DNA of 20,008 bases, taken from positions 1 to 20,008 of IMG/VR virus record IMGVR_UViG_3300044940_000559. One strand, 5' to 3'. Under the pieces are notes generated by a model that saw nothing but the letters and a program-made list of their open reading frames with translations, searched no databases and was not told the origin of the DNA. The stretch's first letter is position 1; the number at the start of each line of letters is the position of its first letter. Position numbers and translations under genes: made by a program. The stretch is from a virus. Of the stretch, positions 12,881 through 20,007 are shown piece by piece.

Positions 12881-14554
12881 ATGCTGCTCAGGCCGCGGCA
12901 GAAGGTGTTCGTCGAGCGCAGCCTCGCTGCGCTCGGCACGCACGGCAACACGCTCGGCGTCGCGCCGACCGGTGCCGGCAAGACCATCATGCTCTCTGCC
13001 GTCGTCCAGGGCAGCATCGCCGGCACGGCGGCGAAGGTAGCGGTGCTCGCGCATCGGGATGAGCTGACGGCTCAGAACAGAACAAAGTTCGGCCGCGTCG
13101 CGCCAACGATCGAGACGTCGGTGGTCGACGCGGGCCAGAAATGCTGGGCCGGCCAGGTCACCTTCGCGATGGTACCGACCCTCACGCGCGCAGCGAACCT
13201 CGAGGCGATGCCGGCGCTCGATCTGCTGGTCATCGACGAAGCACACCATGCGGTCGCTGACAGCTACCGGCGCGTCGTCGATCAGGCGCTCAGCCTGAAC
13301 CCGGCCTGCCGGGTGTACGGCGTCACGGCCACGCCGAACCGCGGCGACAAGATCGGGCTGCGGCAGGTCTTCTCCAACGTCGCGGATCAGATCCGGCTTG
13401 GCGAGCTGATCGCCTCAGGCCACCTGGTGCCGCCCCGCACCTTCATCATCGACGTCGGCGTGCAGGATGAGCTGCGCGCCGTCCGCCGCAGCGGCGACGA
13501 TTTCGACATGGCCGAGGTCGCCCGCGTCATGGACACCGTCCCGGTGACCGATGCGGTGATCCGGCACTGGACGGAGAAGGCCAGCGATCGCCAAACCGTG
13601 GTGTTCTGCTCGACCGTTGCGCATGCCGAGCACGTGGCCCGGGCGTTCAACGCAGCCGGCGTGCCGGCAGCGGTGGTGAGCGGAGAAATGCCCGACTCCG
13701 AACGCCGGTCGGTGCTTGCGGCCTACGCCTCGGGCGAGGTGCAGGTGCTGGTCAACGTCGCGGTGCTGACGGAGGGCTGGGACCATCCACCGACCTCCTG
13801 CGTCGTGCTGCTTCGGCCGAGCTCGTTCAAGAGCACGATGATCCAGATGGTCGGCCGGGGGCTCCGCACGGTCGATCCCAACGAGCATCCCGGCATCGTC
13901 AAGCGCGACTGCGTCGTCCTCGACTTCGGCACCTCGTCGCAGATCCATGGCTGCCTGGAGCAGGACGTCGATCTCGACGGCCCCGGCACTGGAACGGGCG
14001 ATGCGCCGACCAAGACCTGCCCCGAATGCGAGGCCGAGATCCCGATCGCGGTGATGGAGTGCCCGATCTGCGGCCACCTCTTCACACCGCGCGAGCGCAG
14101 TGCCCCGCTCGCAGACTTCGTCATGACCGAGCTCGACCTGCTGAAGCGCTCCAGCTTCCAGTGGTGCGACCTGTTCGGCGACGACGCGGCGCTGCTGGCC
14201 AACGGCTTTCATGGCTGGGCTGGCGCGTTCTTCATGAACGGCACCTGGCATGCGGTCGGCGGTGCCCGCGGCGAGCAAACCAGGCTGCTGGCGATGGGCG
14301 AACGCCTGGTCGCACTCGCCGCCGCCGATGACTGGCTGAACACGCACGAGACCGATGAGACCGCGCACAAGAGCCGGCGCTGGCTGCGCGAGCCCCCGAC
14401 CGAGCGGCAGCTGGCGCATCTGCCGCCGTCGCTGCGTGCCGATCTCGGCATGACGCGCTACCACGCCTCGGCCCTGCTGACCTTCAAGTTCAATCGCCAC
14501 GAGATCCGCCGCCTCGTGATGGGGGCGCAGCCCGCCCTGGGACGCGCCGCGTGA
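12881..14554 (+). CDS. SF2 DEAD/DEAH-box helicase with C-terminal zinc finger
   Basis: The 557-aa protein shows the SF2 motifs in order: RPRQ Q-motif-like start (4-7), APTGAGKT (28-35), LAHRDEL (56-62), VIDEAHH (117-123), TATP (150-153), and in the second RecA domain VFCSTVAHAE, VLTEGWDHP (295-303) and QMVGRGLR (322-329). A four-Cys knuckle (C380, C383, C394, C397) follows; the remaining 160 residues have no recognised motif. Similar helicases occur in phage replication regions, where they remodel forks or recombination intermediates. It sits 18 bp after the SSB-like gene, with a G-rich stretch before the ATG. The helicase class is clear; the exact substrate is not. Confidence 0.9.
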   Translation: MLLRPRQKVFVERSLAALGTHGNTLGVAPTGAGKTIMLSAVVQGSIAGTAAKVAVLAHRDELTAQNRTKFGRVAPTIETSVVDAGQKCWAGQVTFAMVPTLTRAANLEAMPALDLLVIDEAHHAVADSYRRVVDQALSLNPACRVYGVTATPNRGDKIGLRQVFSNVADQIRLGELIASGHLVPPRTFIIDVGVQDELRAVRRSGDDFDMAEVARVMDTVPVTDAVIRHWTEKASDRQTVVFCSTVAHAEHVARAFNAAGVPAAVVSGEMPDSERRSVLAAYASGEVQVLVNVAVLTEGWDHPPTSCVVLLRPSSFKSTMIQMVGRGLRTVDPNEHPGIVKRDCVVLDFGTSSQIHGCLEQDVDLDGPGTGTGDAPTKTCPECEAEIPIAVMECPICGHLFTPRERSAPLADFVMTELDLLKRSSFQWCDLFGDDAALLANGFHGWAGAFFMNGTWHAVGGARGEQTRLLAMGERLVALAAADDWLNTHETDETAHKSRRWLREPPTERQLAHLPPSLRADLGMTRYHASALLTFKFNRHEIRRLVMGAQPALGRAA

Positions 14555-14557
14555 AGC

Positions 14558-14926
14558 ATGCGCGCTCCCGTCCCGCCCTGCGTCGTCTGCACGCGGCCCT
14601 CGCGCGGCTTTGGCTGGTTCGATCCGCTGTCCCGGCGTCGGCCGCGGCCGTCCGTGCGCTTCTGCTCGATGCCGTGCCAGGGGTTCTGGTGCGCGGCAGC
14701 CGAGAGATCGCTCGCCATGGTTGACCTCACCGAGCAGGAGCAGGAAGCGATCCGCGCCGCGATGCGTCGCGTGGCCGAGGCGATGGGCGAGATCGGTTGG
14801 GCCACGCGGTTTCAGGATCTCACCGAGGCACAGGTCCTGACGCTCATCGAGGTCAGCGTGGGTGGCTTCCAGGAGGCGATGCAGGCGATCGCCCGTGGCC
14901 AGCCCAAGGAGGAGGTTCCCTTCTGA
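14558..14926 (+). CDS. DUF6511-type zinc-finger protein with SSB-like C-terminal tip
   Basis: The 122-aa product starts three bases after the helicase stop. Its first 50 residues hold CVVCTRPSRGFGWFDP (Cys8 and Cys11) and FCSMPCQGFW (about 36-45), a treble-clef-like zinc finger that I associate with DUF6511. The remainder is helical (TEQEQEAIRAAMRRVAEAMG) with a second conserved part ALTLIEVSVGGFQEAM-like. It ends in KEEVPF directly before the stop, like the acidic-Pro-Phe tip by which SSB recruits partners. The same bases supply AAGGAGGAGG, the ribosome binding site of the next gene, so the ending is under double constraint. The stop shares one base with the next ATG. Internal ATG 14718 could start a separate 69-aa helical protein. 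Confidence 0.7.
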   Translation: MRAPVPPCVVCTRPSRGFGWFDPLSRRRPRPSVRFCSMPCQGFWCAAAERSLAMVDLTEQEQEAIRAAMRRVAEAMGEIGWATRFQDLTEAQVLTLIEVSVGGFQEAMQAIARGQPKEEVPF

Positions 14927-15693
14927 TGCTGGACTTCAACAGCCGCAGCCAGACCGCGCACCACGTCAACGCCGCGATCGACGCGGCCCTCGTCGCGCGC
15001 CATGCCGAGACGCCGCCGCGGCGTTATCTCGGCGGCTCGCGGCTCGGGCACCCTTGCGAGCGCGCCTTGCAGTTCGAGTTCCTGCAGGCGCCGAAGGACG
15101 AGGGTGCCGGCTTCGATGGACGCATCCTTCGCGTCTTCGGCATCGGCCATGCCCTCGAAGACGTCGCGGTCGACTGGCTGCGGGCCGCAGGCTTCGATCT
15201 CTACACCCGCAAGGGCAACCGCCCGGACGCCGAGCAGTTCGGGTTCTCCGTCGCCGGCGGCAGGATCCGCGGCCACGTCGATGGCGTGTTGGCCAGCGGC
15301 CCCTCGATCCCCGGCCTCGCCTTCCCCGCCCTGTGGGAGTGCAAGACGATGAACGCCAAGACCTGGCGGGAGACCGTCGCCAAGGGCGTGGCCATCGCCA
15401 AGCCGGTCTATGCCGCACAGATCGCCATCTACCAGGCCTACATGGACGCATCGATCCCCGGCGTCGCTGACAACCCCACGCTCTTCACGGCGATCAACAA
15501 GGACACGGCCGAGCTGCACCACGAGCTCGTGCCCTTCGATGCCGATCTCGCGCAGCGCATGAGCGATCGCGCCGTGCGCGTGCTGGCGGCCTGCGATGCG
15601 GGCGAGCTTCTGCCGCGCGTCGCCACCTCCCCGGACTTCCACGAGTGCCGCTTCTGCCCGTGGGCGAAGCGCTGCTGGAGCCAGCCGGTGTGA
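14926..15693 (+). CDS. Cas4/AddB-like PD-(D/E)XK exonuclease with four-cysteine Fe-S motif
   Basis: The 255-aa product shows the RecB-family nuclease signature: Asp119 (RGHVDGVL), Glu138-x-Lys140 (LWECKTM) and QxxxY at 165-169 (QIAIY). Cys44 (GHPCERAL) near the N-terminus and Cys241, Cys244, Cys250 (CRFCPWAKRC) at the C-terminus match the split four-cysteine iron-sulfur cluster of Cas4, AddB and Dna2. The enzyme is expected to resect DNA ends and feed the Sak4-like/SSB pair. ATG 14926 is preceded by AAGGAGG and overlaps the previous stop by one base. The stop overlaps the GTG start of the primase gene. No CRISPR array or cas1/cas2 is present, so a phage recombination nuclease is more likely than CRISPR adaptation. 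Confidence 0.9.
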   Translation: MLDFNSRSQTAHHVNAAIDAALVARHAETPPRRYLGGSRLGHPCERALQFEFLQAPKDEGAGFDGRILRVFGIGHALEDVAVDWLRAAGFDLYTRKGNRPDAEQFGFSVAGGRIRGHVDGVLASGPSIPGLAFPALWECKTMNAKTWRETVAKGVAIAKPVYAAQIAIYQAYMDASIPGVADNPTLFTAINKDTAELHHELVPFDADLAQRMSDRAVRVLAACDAGELLPRVATSPDFHECRFCPWAKRCWSQPV

Positions 15694-17960
15694 CCCTCTG
15701 GTCGGACTTCAACGACGCGCCTGGCCTGCCCTGGGAGGACGAGACGCCGGCGCTCAACCTCGGCGCGATCGCGATCTTCCTCGACGTCGTGTTCGGCTAT
15801 TGCGAGGGGATGATCCCCGTCCGCGGCTTCGTCGACCAGGGTCAGGGCCTCGACAGCAAGCCGCACAACAGCTGGATCCCAGCCGACCGCAACGCCTGTG
15901 ATCTGCTCGGCACCTTCGCTGCCTGGGCAGCACGGGACGGCTCCGCCGTCTACGTCATCCCTGGCACTGTCGCCGAGCCCGGTCAGGCCCGCGCGGAGCA
16001 CGTGGTGCAGATGCAGGCCGCGGTGGTCGATCTCGACACCGGCAACGTCGAGGCCAAGCTCGCGCATCTGGTCCAGCATCTCGGCGCACCGACGCTCCTG
16101 GTCGAGAGCGGCGGCCGCACCGCCGACGGAATGCCGAAGCTGCACGCCTGGTGGCGGCTGACCGAGCCGGCCGAGGGGCCCGACCTCGCCCGGCTCTGCG
16201 CGTTGCGCGGCGAGATCGCAGACAAGGTCGGCGGCGACCCGCACTTCCGCTCCGCGCACCAGCCGATCCGCGTCCCAGGCACGCTCTACCGCAAGGGCGG
16301 CGTCGCGCGTGTGGTCGTCATCCGCCAGCACGATCCGTCGCGCGAGGTGGATCTCGCCGAGTTCGCCGACGCCGTCGCCGCCATGCCCTATCTGCCCGGC
16401 CAGGAGCGCCAGCCCGCGCCTTCGGCCGGGGACCGCCCCAGCATCGACACCGTCCTCACCACCCCCGTGCGAGAGGGCGCGCAGGACGGCTGGACGCGCT
16501 TCCAGGGCGCGAGCGCCGCCATCGGGCACTTCATCCGCCAGGTGCATGAGGGACGACTGACGCCGGACCAGGGCTGGGAAGCGATCTGCGGCTACAACGC
16601 CGCCTGCCTGCGCCCGCCGTGGCCGCTCGAGCGGCTCAAGGCCGAAGCGGATGCGCTGTGGGCGCTGCACCTCGACCGCAACGGCCCGCCGCTGCTCCGC
16701 TCCGACCATGCCCCGGCGGTGGTGCCTGCCCACACGCTCGGCGCGCTGCTCGATGACAGGTCGCCGATGCCGGACGATCTGATCGGCCCGCGTGTGCTCA
16801 CCCCGGGTGGCATGCTCGTGCTCGGCGGCGCGCCAAAGGTCGGCAAATCCGACTTCCTGATCAGCCTGCTGGTCCACGCCGCCGCGGGCGTGCCGTTCCT
16901 GCGCTTCACCGCACCACGGCCGCTGCGCGTGTTCTATCTGCAGGCGGAGATCCAGTATCACTACCTCCGCGAGCGGCTGCAGCAGCTGCGCATCGATCCC
17001 GCGGTGCTTCCCCGCGCCCGCGACACACTCGTCGTCACGCCGAAGCTGCGGCTGCTGCTCGACGAGCAAGGCCTCCCCCTGGTCGGGGCCGCGATCCGCC
17101 AGGCCTTCCCCGATGCGCCGCCCGACGTGATCTGCATCGATCCGATCCGCAACGTCTTCGATGGCGGTCCGGGCGGCGAGGGCGAGAACGACAACGCCGC
17201 GATGCTGTTCTTCCTGCAGAGCCGTGTCGAGGCGCTGCGTGATGCCGTCGCCCCGGAGGCCGGCATCATCCTCGCTCACCACACGAAGAAACTCGGCAAG
17301 CACCAGGTGAAGGAGGATCCGTTCCAGTCGCTCTCGGGCGCGAGCGCGCTGCGCGGCTTCTACACCTCCGGCATGCTCCTCTTCCGGCCCGACGAGGAGG
17401 AGACGGCGCGCGAGCTGCATCTCGAGCTGCGCAACGGACCTGCCCTCTCGTCGCTCCTGATCGACAAGCTGGCGGGGCGCTGGGTGGAGCTGAACCGGCG
17501 CGACGAGCGGCTCGTCCGGAAGGACATCGGCCGCAAGCTCGATGCTGAGCGCACCCGCCGCCACGACATTATCCTGCGCCTTATCGCGGAGGAGGCAGTG
17601 GCCGGACGGCTCTGCACCACGAACGCCTTCGCCTCGAAGTTCGAGAACAAGCGCGGCCTCGGTGGCAAGGACACCATCCGCGACAGGATCTCGGTGCTCG
17701 CCACAAAGGGGTACATCAAGTTCCGCCGCGATGCGCAGGACCTTGGAATACCCTACACGAGGTCCAAGCATGGCTATCTCGTCGTGCAGGACATGCTGCT
17801 TGGGAACGGTCAGGAGACCATCGACCCCGAAACCGGCGAGGTCCTGCCCGACGGCGTCCGGGTGCTCCCGAGCCACTACCAGTGCCCCCAGAGCGGCGCA
17901 CTGCTCGAGGTCGAGAACCCCGAGGTCTGGGTGCTGCACGATCCTGAGGAGGCTCCGTGA
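15690..17960 (+). CDS. Primase-polymerase (AEP-like) fused to RepA-like AAA helicase
   Basis: The 756-aa protein starts at GTG 15690 inside the previous stop. The N-terminal half carries archaeo-eukaryotic primase-type motifs: VVDLDTG (Asp114, Asp116), LHAWWRL (His152) and HQPIRVPGTLYRKGG (190-204), as in RepB-like primases. A linker with helical PriCT-like segment (about 275-325) leads to a RecA-fold helicase with Walker A GGAPKVGKS (379-387), FYLQAEIQ (415-422) and Walker B ICIDPIRNVF (481-490), then ILAHHTKK and SLSGASALRG. The C-terminus has a winged-helix-like region (about 620-690). One polypeptide thus could prime and unwind the element's DNA, like RepB'-RepA of mobilisable plasmids. 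A repeat array resembling iterons lies directly downstream. Confidence 0.85.
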   Translation: MTLWSDFNDAPGLPWEDETPALNLGAIAIFLDVVFGYCEGMIPVRGFVDQGQGLDSKPHNSWIPADRNACDLLGTFAAWAARDGSAVYVIPGTVAEPGQARAEHVVQMQAAVVDLDTGNVEAKLAHLVQHLGAPTLLVESGGRTADGMPKLHAWWRLTEPAEGPDLARLCALRGEIADKVGGDPHFRSAHQPIRVPGTLYRKGGVARVVVIRQHDPSREVDLAEFADAVAAMPYLPGQERQPAPSAGDRPSIDTVLTTPVREGAQDGWTRFQGASAAIGHFIRQVHEGRLTPDQGWEAICGYNAACLRPPWPLERLKAEADALWALHLDRNGPPLLRSDHAPAVVPAHTLGALLDDRSPMPDDLIGPRVLTPGGMLVLGGAPKVGKSDFLISLLVHAAAGVPFLRFTAPRPLRVFYLQAEIQYHYLRERLQQLRIDPAVLPRARDTLVVTPKLRLLLDEQGLPLVGAAIRQAFPDAPPDVICIDPIRNVFDGGPGGEGENDNAAMLFFLQSRVEALRDAVAPEAGIILAHHTKKLGKHQVKEDPFQSLSGASALRGFYTSGMLLFRPDEEETARELHLELRNGPALSSLLIDKLAGRWVELNRRDERLVRKDIGRKLDAERTRRHDIILRLIAEEAVAGRLCTTNAFASKFENKRGLGGKDTIRDRISVLATKGYIKFRRDAQDLGIPYTRSKHGYLVVQDMLLGNGQETIDPETGEVLPDGVRVLPSHYQCPQSGALLEVENPEVWVLHDPEEAP

Positions 17961-17985
17961 TGCTTCCCTGCGATACGGCAGCGTT

Positions 17986-18179
17986 CCGAAACTGCTCCCG
18001 AAACTGCACAGTTTCGGACCGAAACTGCTCCCCCGCCGAAACTGCCAAACTTGTTTTTCCCAATCGCGTCAACGGCTTACAGACGAAAGCAGTTTCGCGT
18101 AACGAATCTGCCGAAACTGCTCTCAAAACTGCTTTTTCCCTCTTTCTATCAATGGGTTGGAGCAGTTTGGCAGTTTCGG
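17986..18179. repeat. Iteron-like array of CCGAAACTGC repeats in both orientations
   Basis: Exact direct copies of CCGAAACTGC begin at 17986, 17998, 18019, 18036 and 18111, and one exact inverted copy is at 18170-18179. Near copies are the inverted CAGTTTCGG at 18009-18017, GCAGTTTCGC at 18089-18098 and GCAGTTTGG at 18162-18170, plus the direct CAAAACTGC at 18124-18132. Copies at 17998 and 18009 form a perfect 9-bp inverted repeat with a CA spacer. Spacing is irregular (10-60 bp), so this is not a CRISPR array. Confidence 0.85.
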
Positions 18180-18187
18180 TTTTTCGT

Positions 18188-18206
18188 CACCCCCCTACGG
18201 GGGGTG
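18188..18206. repeat. 8-bp stem-loop CACCCCCC/GGGGGGTG
   Basis: CACCCCCC (18188-18195) and GGGGGGTG (18199-18206) form a perfect stem with a TAC loop. On the minus strand the stem is followed by A-rich, not T-rich, sequence; on the plus strand it runs into the next hairpin. It is therefore not a standard terminator in either direction, although a T-run precedes it on the plus strand. Confidence 0.7.
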
Positions 18207-18236
18207 TGCGTGCGCGCCTCAAAGGCGCGCGCACAC
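18204..18236. repeat. 13-bp GC-rich hairpin with TCAAA loop
   Basis: GTGTGCGTGCGCGCC (18204-18218) pairs with GGCGCGCGCACAC (18224-18236) with a 2-base bulge and a 5-base loop. It abuts the preceding stem-loop and is mutually exclusive with its right end by three bases. It could be a priming structure of the origin, or a terminator/attenuator without T-run. Confidence 0.7.
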
Positions 18237-18376
18237 CACACCTCCCGAGGACGAGGCGTGGGCGCGATCCGCCCCGACAGCCCCCCCACCGCTGCATGCC
18301 GGGCAGCGACGGTGAGCTCCGCCAAGAACCGCACCGTCGCCGCCCTCACCACGACGATCCCCTCTCGGAGGCCATC

Positions 18377-18922
18377 ATGGCTCTCGCGACTCTGACCGCG
18401 CCCGCGCCGCTGGCAAGCGGCGACGGCACCATCCCGGTGCACGCCGCACTCGCCCACCGCTCCGTCCTCGCCCTCGACCTCGGCACCATCACCGGCTGGG
18501 CGATCCGCTTCCACGATGGCGTCATCACCTCGGGCACGATGCGCTTCACCCCCAGCCGCTTCGAAGGCGGCGGCATGCGCTACCTGCGCTTCCGACACTG
18601 GCTCGGCGACGTCGCCCGGCTCGCTGGTGGCCTCGAGCGCATCGTGTTCGAGGAGGTGCGTCGCCACGCCGGCACAGATGCCGCGCACATCTACGGCGGC
18701 TTCCTCGCTCACCTCGCCGCATGGGCCGACGAGCGTCGCATCGCCTACGAGGGCGTGCCCGTTGGCACGATCAAGCGCTTCGCGACCGGCCGCGGCAACG
18801 CCGACAAGATGGCGATGATCGCGGCGATGCAAGCCCGCGGCTTCACCCCCGCCGACGACAACGAGGCCGATGCCATCGCGCTGCTGCTGTGGGCCACGGA
18901 CGCGCAGGGAGGCCGCGCATGA
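18377..18922 (+). CDS. RuvC-like Holliday junction resolvase / RNase H-fold nuclease
   Basis: ATG 18377 is preceded by CGGAGG at six bases and gives 181 aa. The RNase H-fold acidic residues are visible: Asp34 (LALDLGTITGWAI), Glu92 (RIVFEEVRRH), and Asp161/Asp165 at the C-terminal helix (ADDNEADAIALLLWA). PVGTIKRFATGRGNADKMAM carries the conserved Lys-rich segment of phage RuvC-like enzymes. Such enzymes resolve branched DNA before packaging and would complete the recombination set upstream. The much longer upstream frame crosses the repeat array and is not coding in composition. The stop overlaps the next start by ATGA. Confidence 0.88.
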   Translation: MALATLTAPAPLASGDGTIPVHAALAHRSVLALDLGTITGWAIRFHDGVITSGTMRFTPSRFEGGGMRYLRFRHWLGDVARLAGGLERIVFEEVRRHAGTDAAHIYGGFLAHLAAWADERRIAYEGVPVGTIKRFATGRGNADKMAMIAAMQARGFTPADDNEADAIALLLWATDAQGGRA

Positions 18923-19143
18923 TGCTGCCCGGCTCTCCTATGCAGCCGCGCTCGTCGTTGCATCGCGCGAGCAGCCCAGCCAACGCCCTCGAGCTCGACG
19001 CCCTGCGCCGCCGCGTCTGGCACGAGCAGGGCGTGGTCTCAATCGGCATCGATGACATCACCGATCCATGGCTCCGCCAGTCGCTCATCAACGAAGCCAC
19101 GAAGCGGTGGGGACACCGCATGGGAGGGAACAATGGCCGGTAA
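18919..19143 (+). CDS. Small phage protein after the resolvase (74 aa)
   Basis: The ATG overlaps the resolvase stop (ATGA). The C-terminal two thirds look conserved: LELDALRRRVWHEQGVVSIG followed by IDDITDPWLRQSLINEATKR and WG. I recall such short proteins downstream of RuvC-like genes in alphaproteobacterial prophages, without a known function. The acidic-helix-then-basic-tail layout would suit a partner protein of the resolvase or of DNA. It overlaps the next gene by 11 bp. Confidence 0.7.
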   Translation: MMLPGSPMQPRSSLHRASSPANALELDALRRRVWHEQGVVSIGIDDITDPWLRQSLINEATKRWGHRMGGNNGR

Positions 19144-19687
19144 GCGGAAGACCAAGCGCACCACGTCGCCCCGCGAGGATCTGGCGCAGCCGACCAGGTG
19201 GCGGCTGCAGCATGGTGGCTTCACCGCGCCCGTCCGCGAAGCCGATCCCGACACGGGCAGCACCGTTGTCCACCGCCGTGCCGTCGATACGCTCGGGCTG
19301 ATGCTCGCGCATGGCACCATCACGCAGAGCATGTACGACGCAGGATGCCTGTTCCGCACGCTGTTCCGGCGCGCCGCCCTCGACAGCATGACGCACTCCC
19401 AGTTGATCCGCCTGCCGGGCGGGACTACGGACGCGCTGTCGGATCGCACCATCGATGCACGCCGCAAGGTCGCCGATGCGCTTGACGTGCTCGGCGGCCA
19501 CGACAGCGCCGCGGGCTCGTGCGCCTGGTATGTGCTCGGCTTGGAGACGTCGGTGCGGGAGTGGGCGATGCGCCAGGGCTGGGGTGGCCGGCCCGTAGCT
19601 CCGCCTCAGGCGCAGGGGATGCTCGTCGCGACGCTCAGCGTGCTCGCGGGGCACTTCGGCCTCGTGCCGCGGATGAGGGCTGCGTGA
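19133..19687 (+). CDS. DUF6456-like phage protein (184 aa)
   Basis: ATG 19133 follows GGGAGG by five bases. The N-terminus is basic (MAGKRKTKRTTSPRED). The core reads VDTLGLMLAHGTITQSMYDA, then LFRTLFRRAALD, TIDARRKVADALDVLGG, SCAWYVLGLETSVREWAMRQ and a final LVATLSVLAGHFGL. The A-R-x-x-V-x-x-A-L-D helix followed by a W-x-V-x-G-L-E helix and a C-terminal L-x-V-L-A-x-H-x-G is the pattern I associate with DUF6456. Proteins of this type close the early gene block in related prophages and may regulate late transcription, a guess from position. It ends at TGA 19685-19687. Confidence 0.7.
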   Translation: MAGKRKTKRTTSPREDLAQPTRWRLQHGGFTAPVREADPDTGSTVVHRRAVDTLGLMLAHGTITQSMYDAGCLFRTLFRRAALDSMTHSQLIRLPGGTTDALSDRTIDARRKVADALDVLGGHDSAAGSCAWYVLGLETSVREWAMRQGWGGRPVAPPQAQGMLVATLSVLAGHFGLVPRMRAA

Positions 19688-19929
19688 GCGATGCGACCTC
19701 GAAGAAAGATCGCGCGAGCGCAGTCGCGCGTAGAGAAGCGAAAGAATGTCGTGTTGCGCAACGAAATCCCATTGACCTATCATCACCATACCTCACAAAG
19801 ATGCGGGTGCGCCCCGGACAACGATCCGCCAGCGCAGCAAAGCGAAGCCGAGCGAAGACCTGATGGTTCCTTCGTTGCCCTGGCGTATGCGGGGGGCGGA
19901 CGCGCCGGACTTCGCTAGCGTCAGCCCCG
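19688..19929. other. Gap after the early operon, no convincing gene
   Basis: This 242-bp stretch has open frames on the plus strand (for example from 19691) but their composition (Arg/Lys/Gln-rich, no conserved pattern) does not look coding. It includes a 7-bp hairpin (19711-19730), the 10-bp palindrome GTTGCGCAAC (19753-19762) and TTGACC at 19772-19777 without a matching -10 box. It may carry a late promoter or the end of the early transcript. Confidence 0.4.
19711..19730. terminator. Possible terminator hairpin between convergent units
   Basis: CGCGCGA (19711-19717) and TCGCGCG (19724-19730) form a 7-bp stem with a 6-base loop, 23 bases after the DUF6456-like stop. The T-rich tail (ATCTTTCTTC) appears only when read on the minus strand, so it would fit better as terminator of the minus-strand gene at the right edge. 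Confidence 0.3.
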
Positions 19930-20007
19930 TTATTCAGGTTGCCAGCGTTGCCAGGTTGCCGGCTTAGGCGCCTTCCCGATCACCACATGCAGGTTGCGAT
20001 GCCCCAC
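19930..20007 (-). CDS. C-terminus of a possible minus-strand gene cut by the window edge
   Basis: One minus-strand frame from the window edge to TAA 19930-19932 encodes 25 residues (GHRNLHVVIGKAPKPATWQR, then WQPE). The beta-strand-like start, Lys/Pro turn and repeated A-T-W-Q-R-W-Q ending look like a natural C-terminus. The coding bases contain three GTTGCC units on the plus strand. The gene would converge on the early operon. Too little is visible for a family assignment, and chance cannot be excluded. Confidence 0.35.
   Translation of the reverse strand: MGHRNLHVVIGKAPKPATWQRWQPE

Larger units (their letters stand above)
17961..18376. other. 416-bp non-coding region, candidate replication origin
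   Basis: Between the primase-helicase and the RuvC-like gene there is no convincing gene. The first 220 bp hold the CCGAAACTGC repeat array with two AT-richer stretches (18046-18080 and 18121-18160). Two strong hairpins follow at 18188-18236, then about 130 bp of GC-rich sequence leading to a CGGAGG ribosome binding site at 18365. Iterons, a melting-prone stretch and hairpins next to a primase-helicase gene are the layout of an origin. An operator array or transcript structure controlling the downstream genes is the main alternative. Confidence 0.5.

Noticed and set aside
12197-13249. Minus-strand frame of 350 codons, and similarly 13415-14500
   Set aside because: Both lie antisense to the SSB-like and SF2 helicase genes, which show clear motifs.
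15438-17939. Minus-strand frame of 833 codons
   Set aside because: Antisense to the primase-helicase and the exonuclease end; no motifs, shadow composition.
17986-18179. CRISPR array
   Set aside because: The repeated unit is only 10 bp, occurs in both orientations and has irregular spacing; no cas1/cas2 genes. The Cas4-like nuclease is better explained as a phage recombination enzyme.
19691-19918. 75-codon plus-strand frame after the DUF6456-like gene
   Set aside because: No ribosome binding site, no conserved pattern, and codon use unlike its neighbours.
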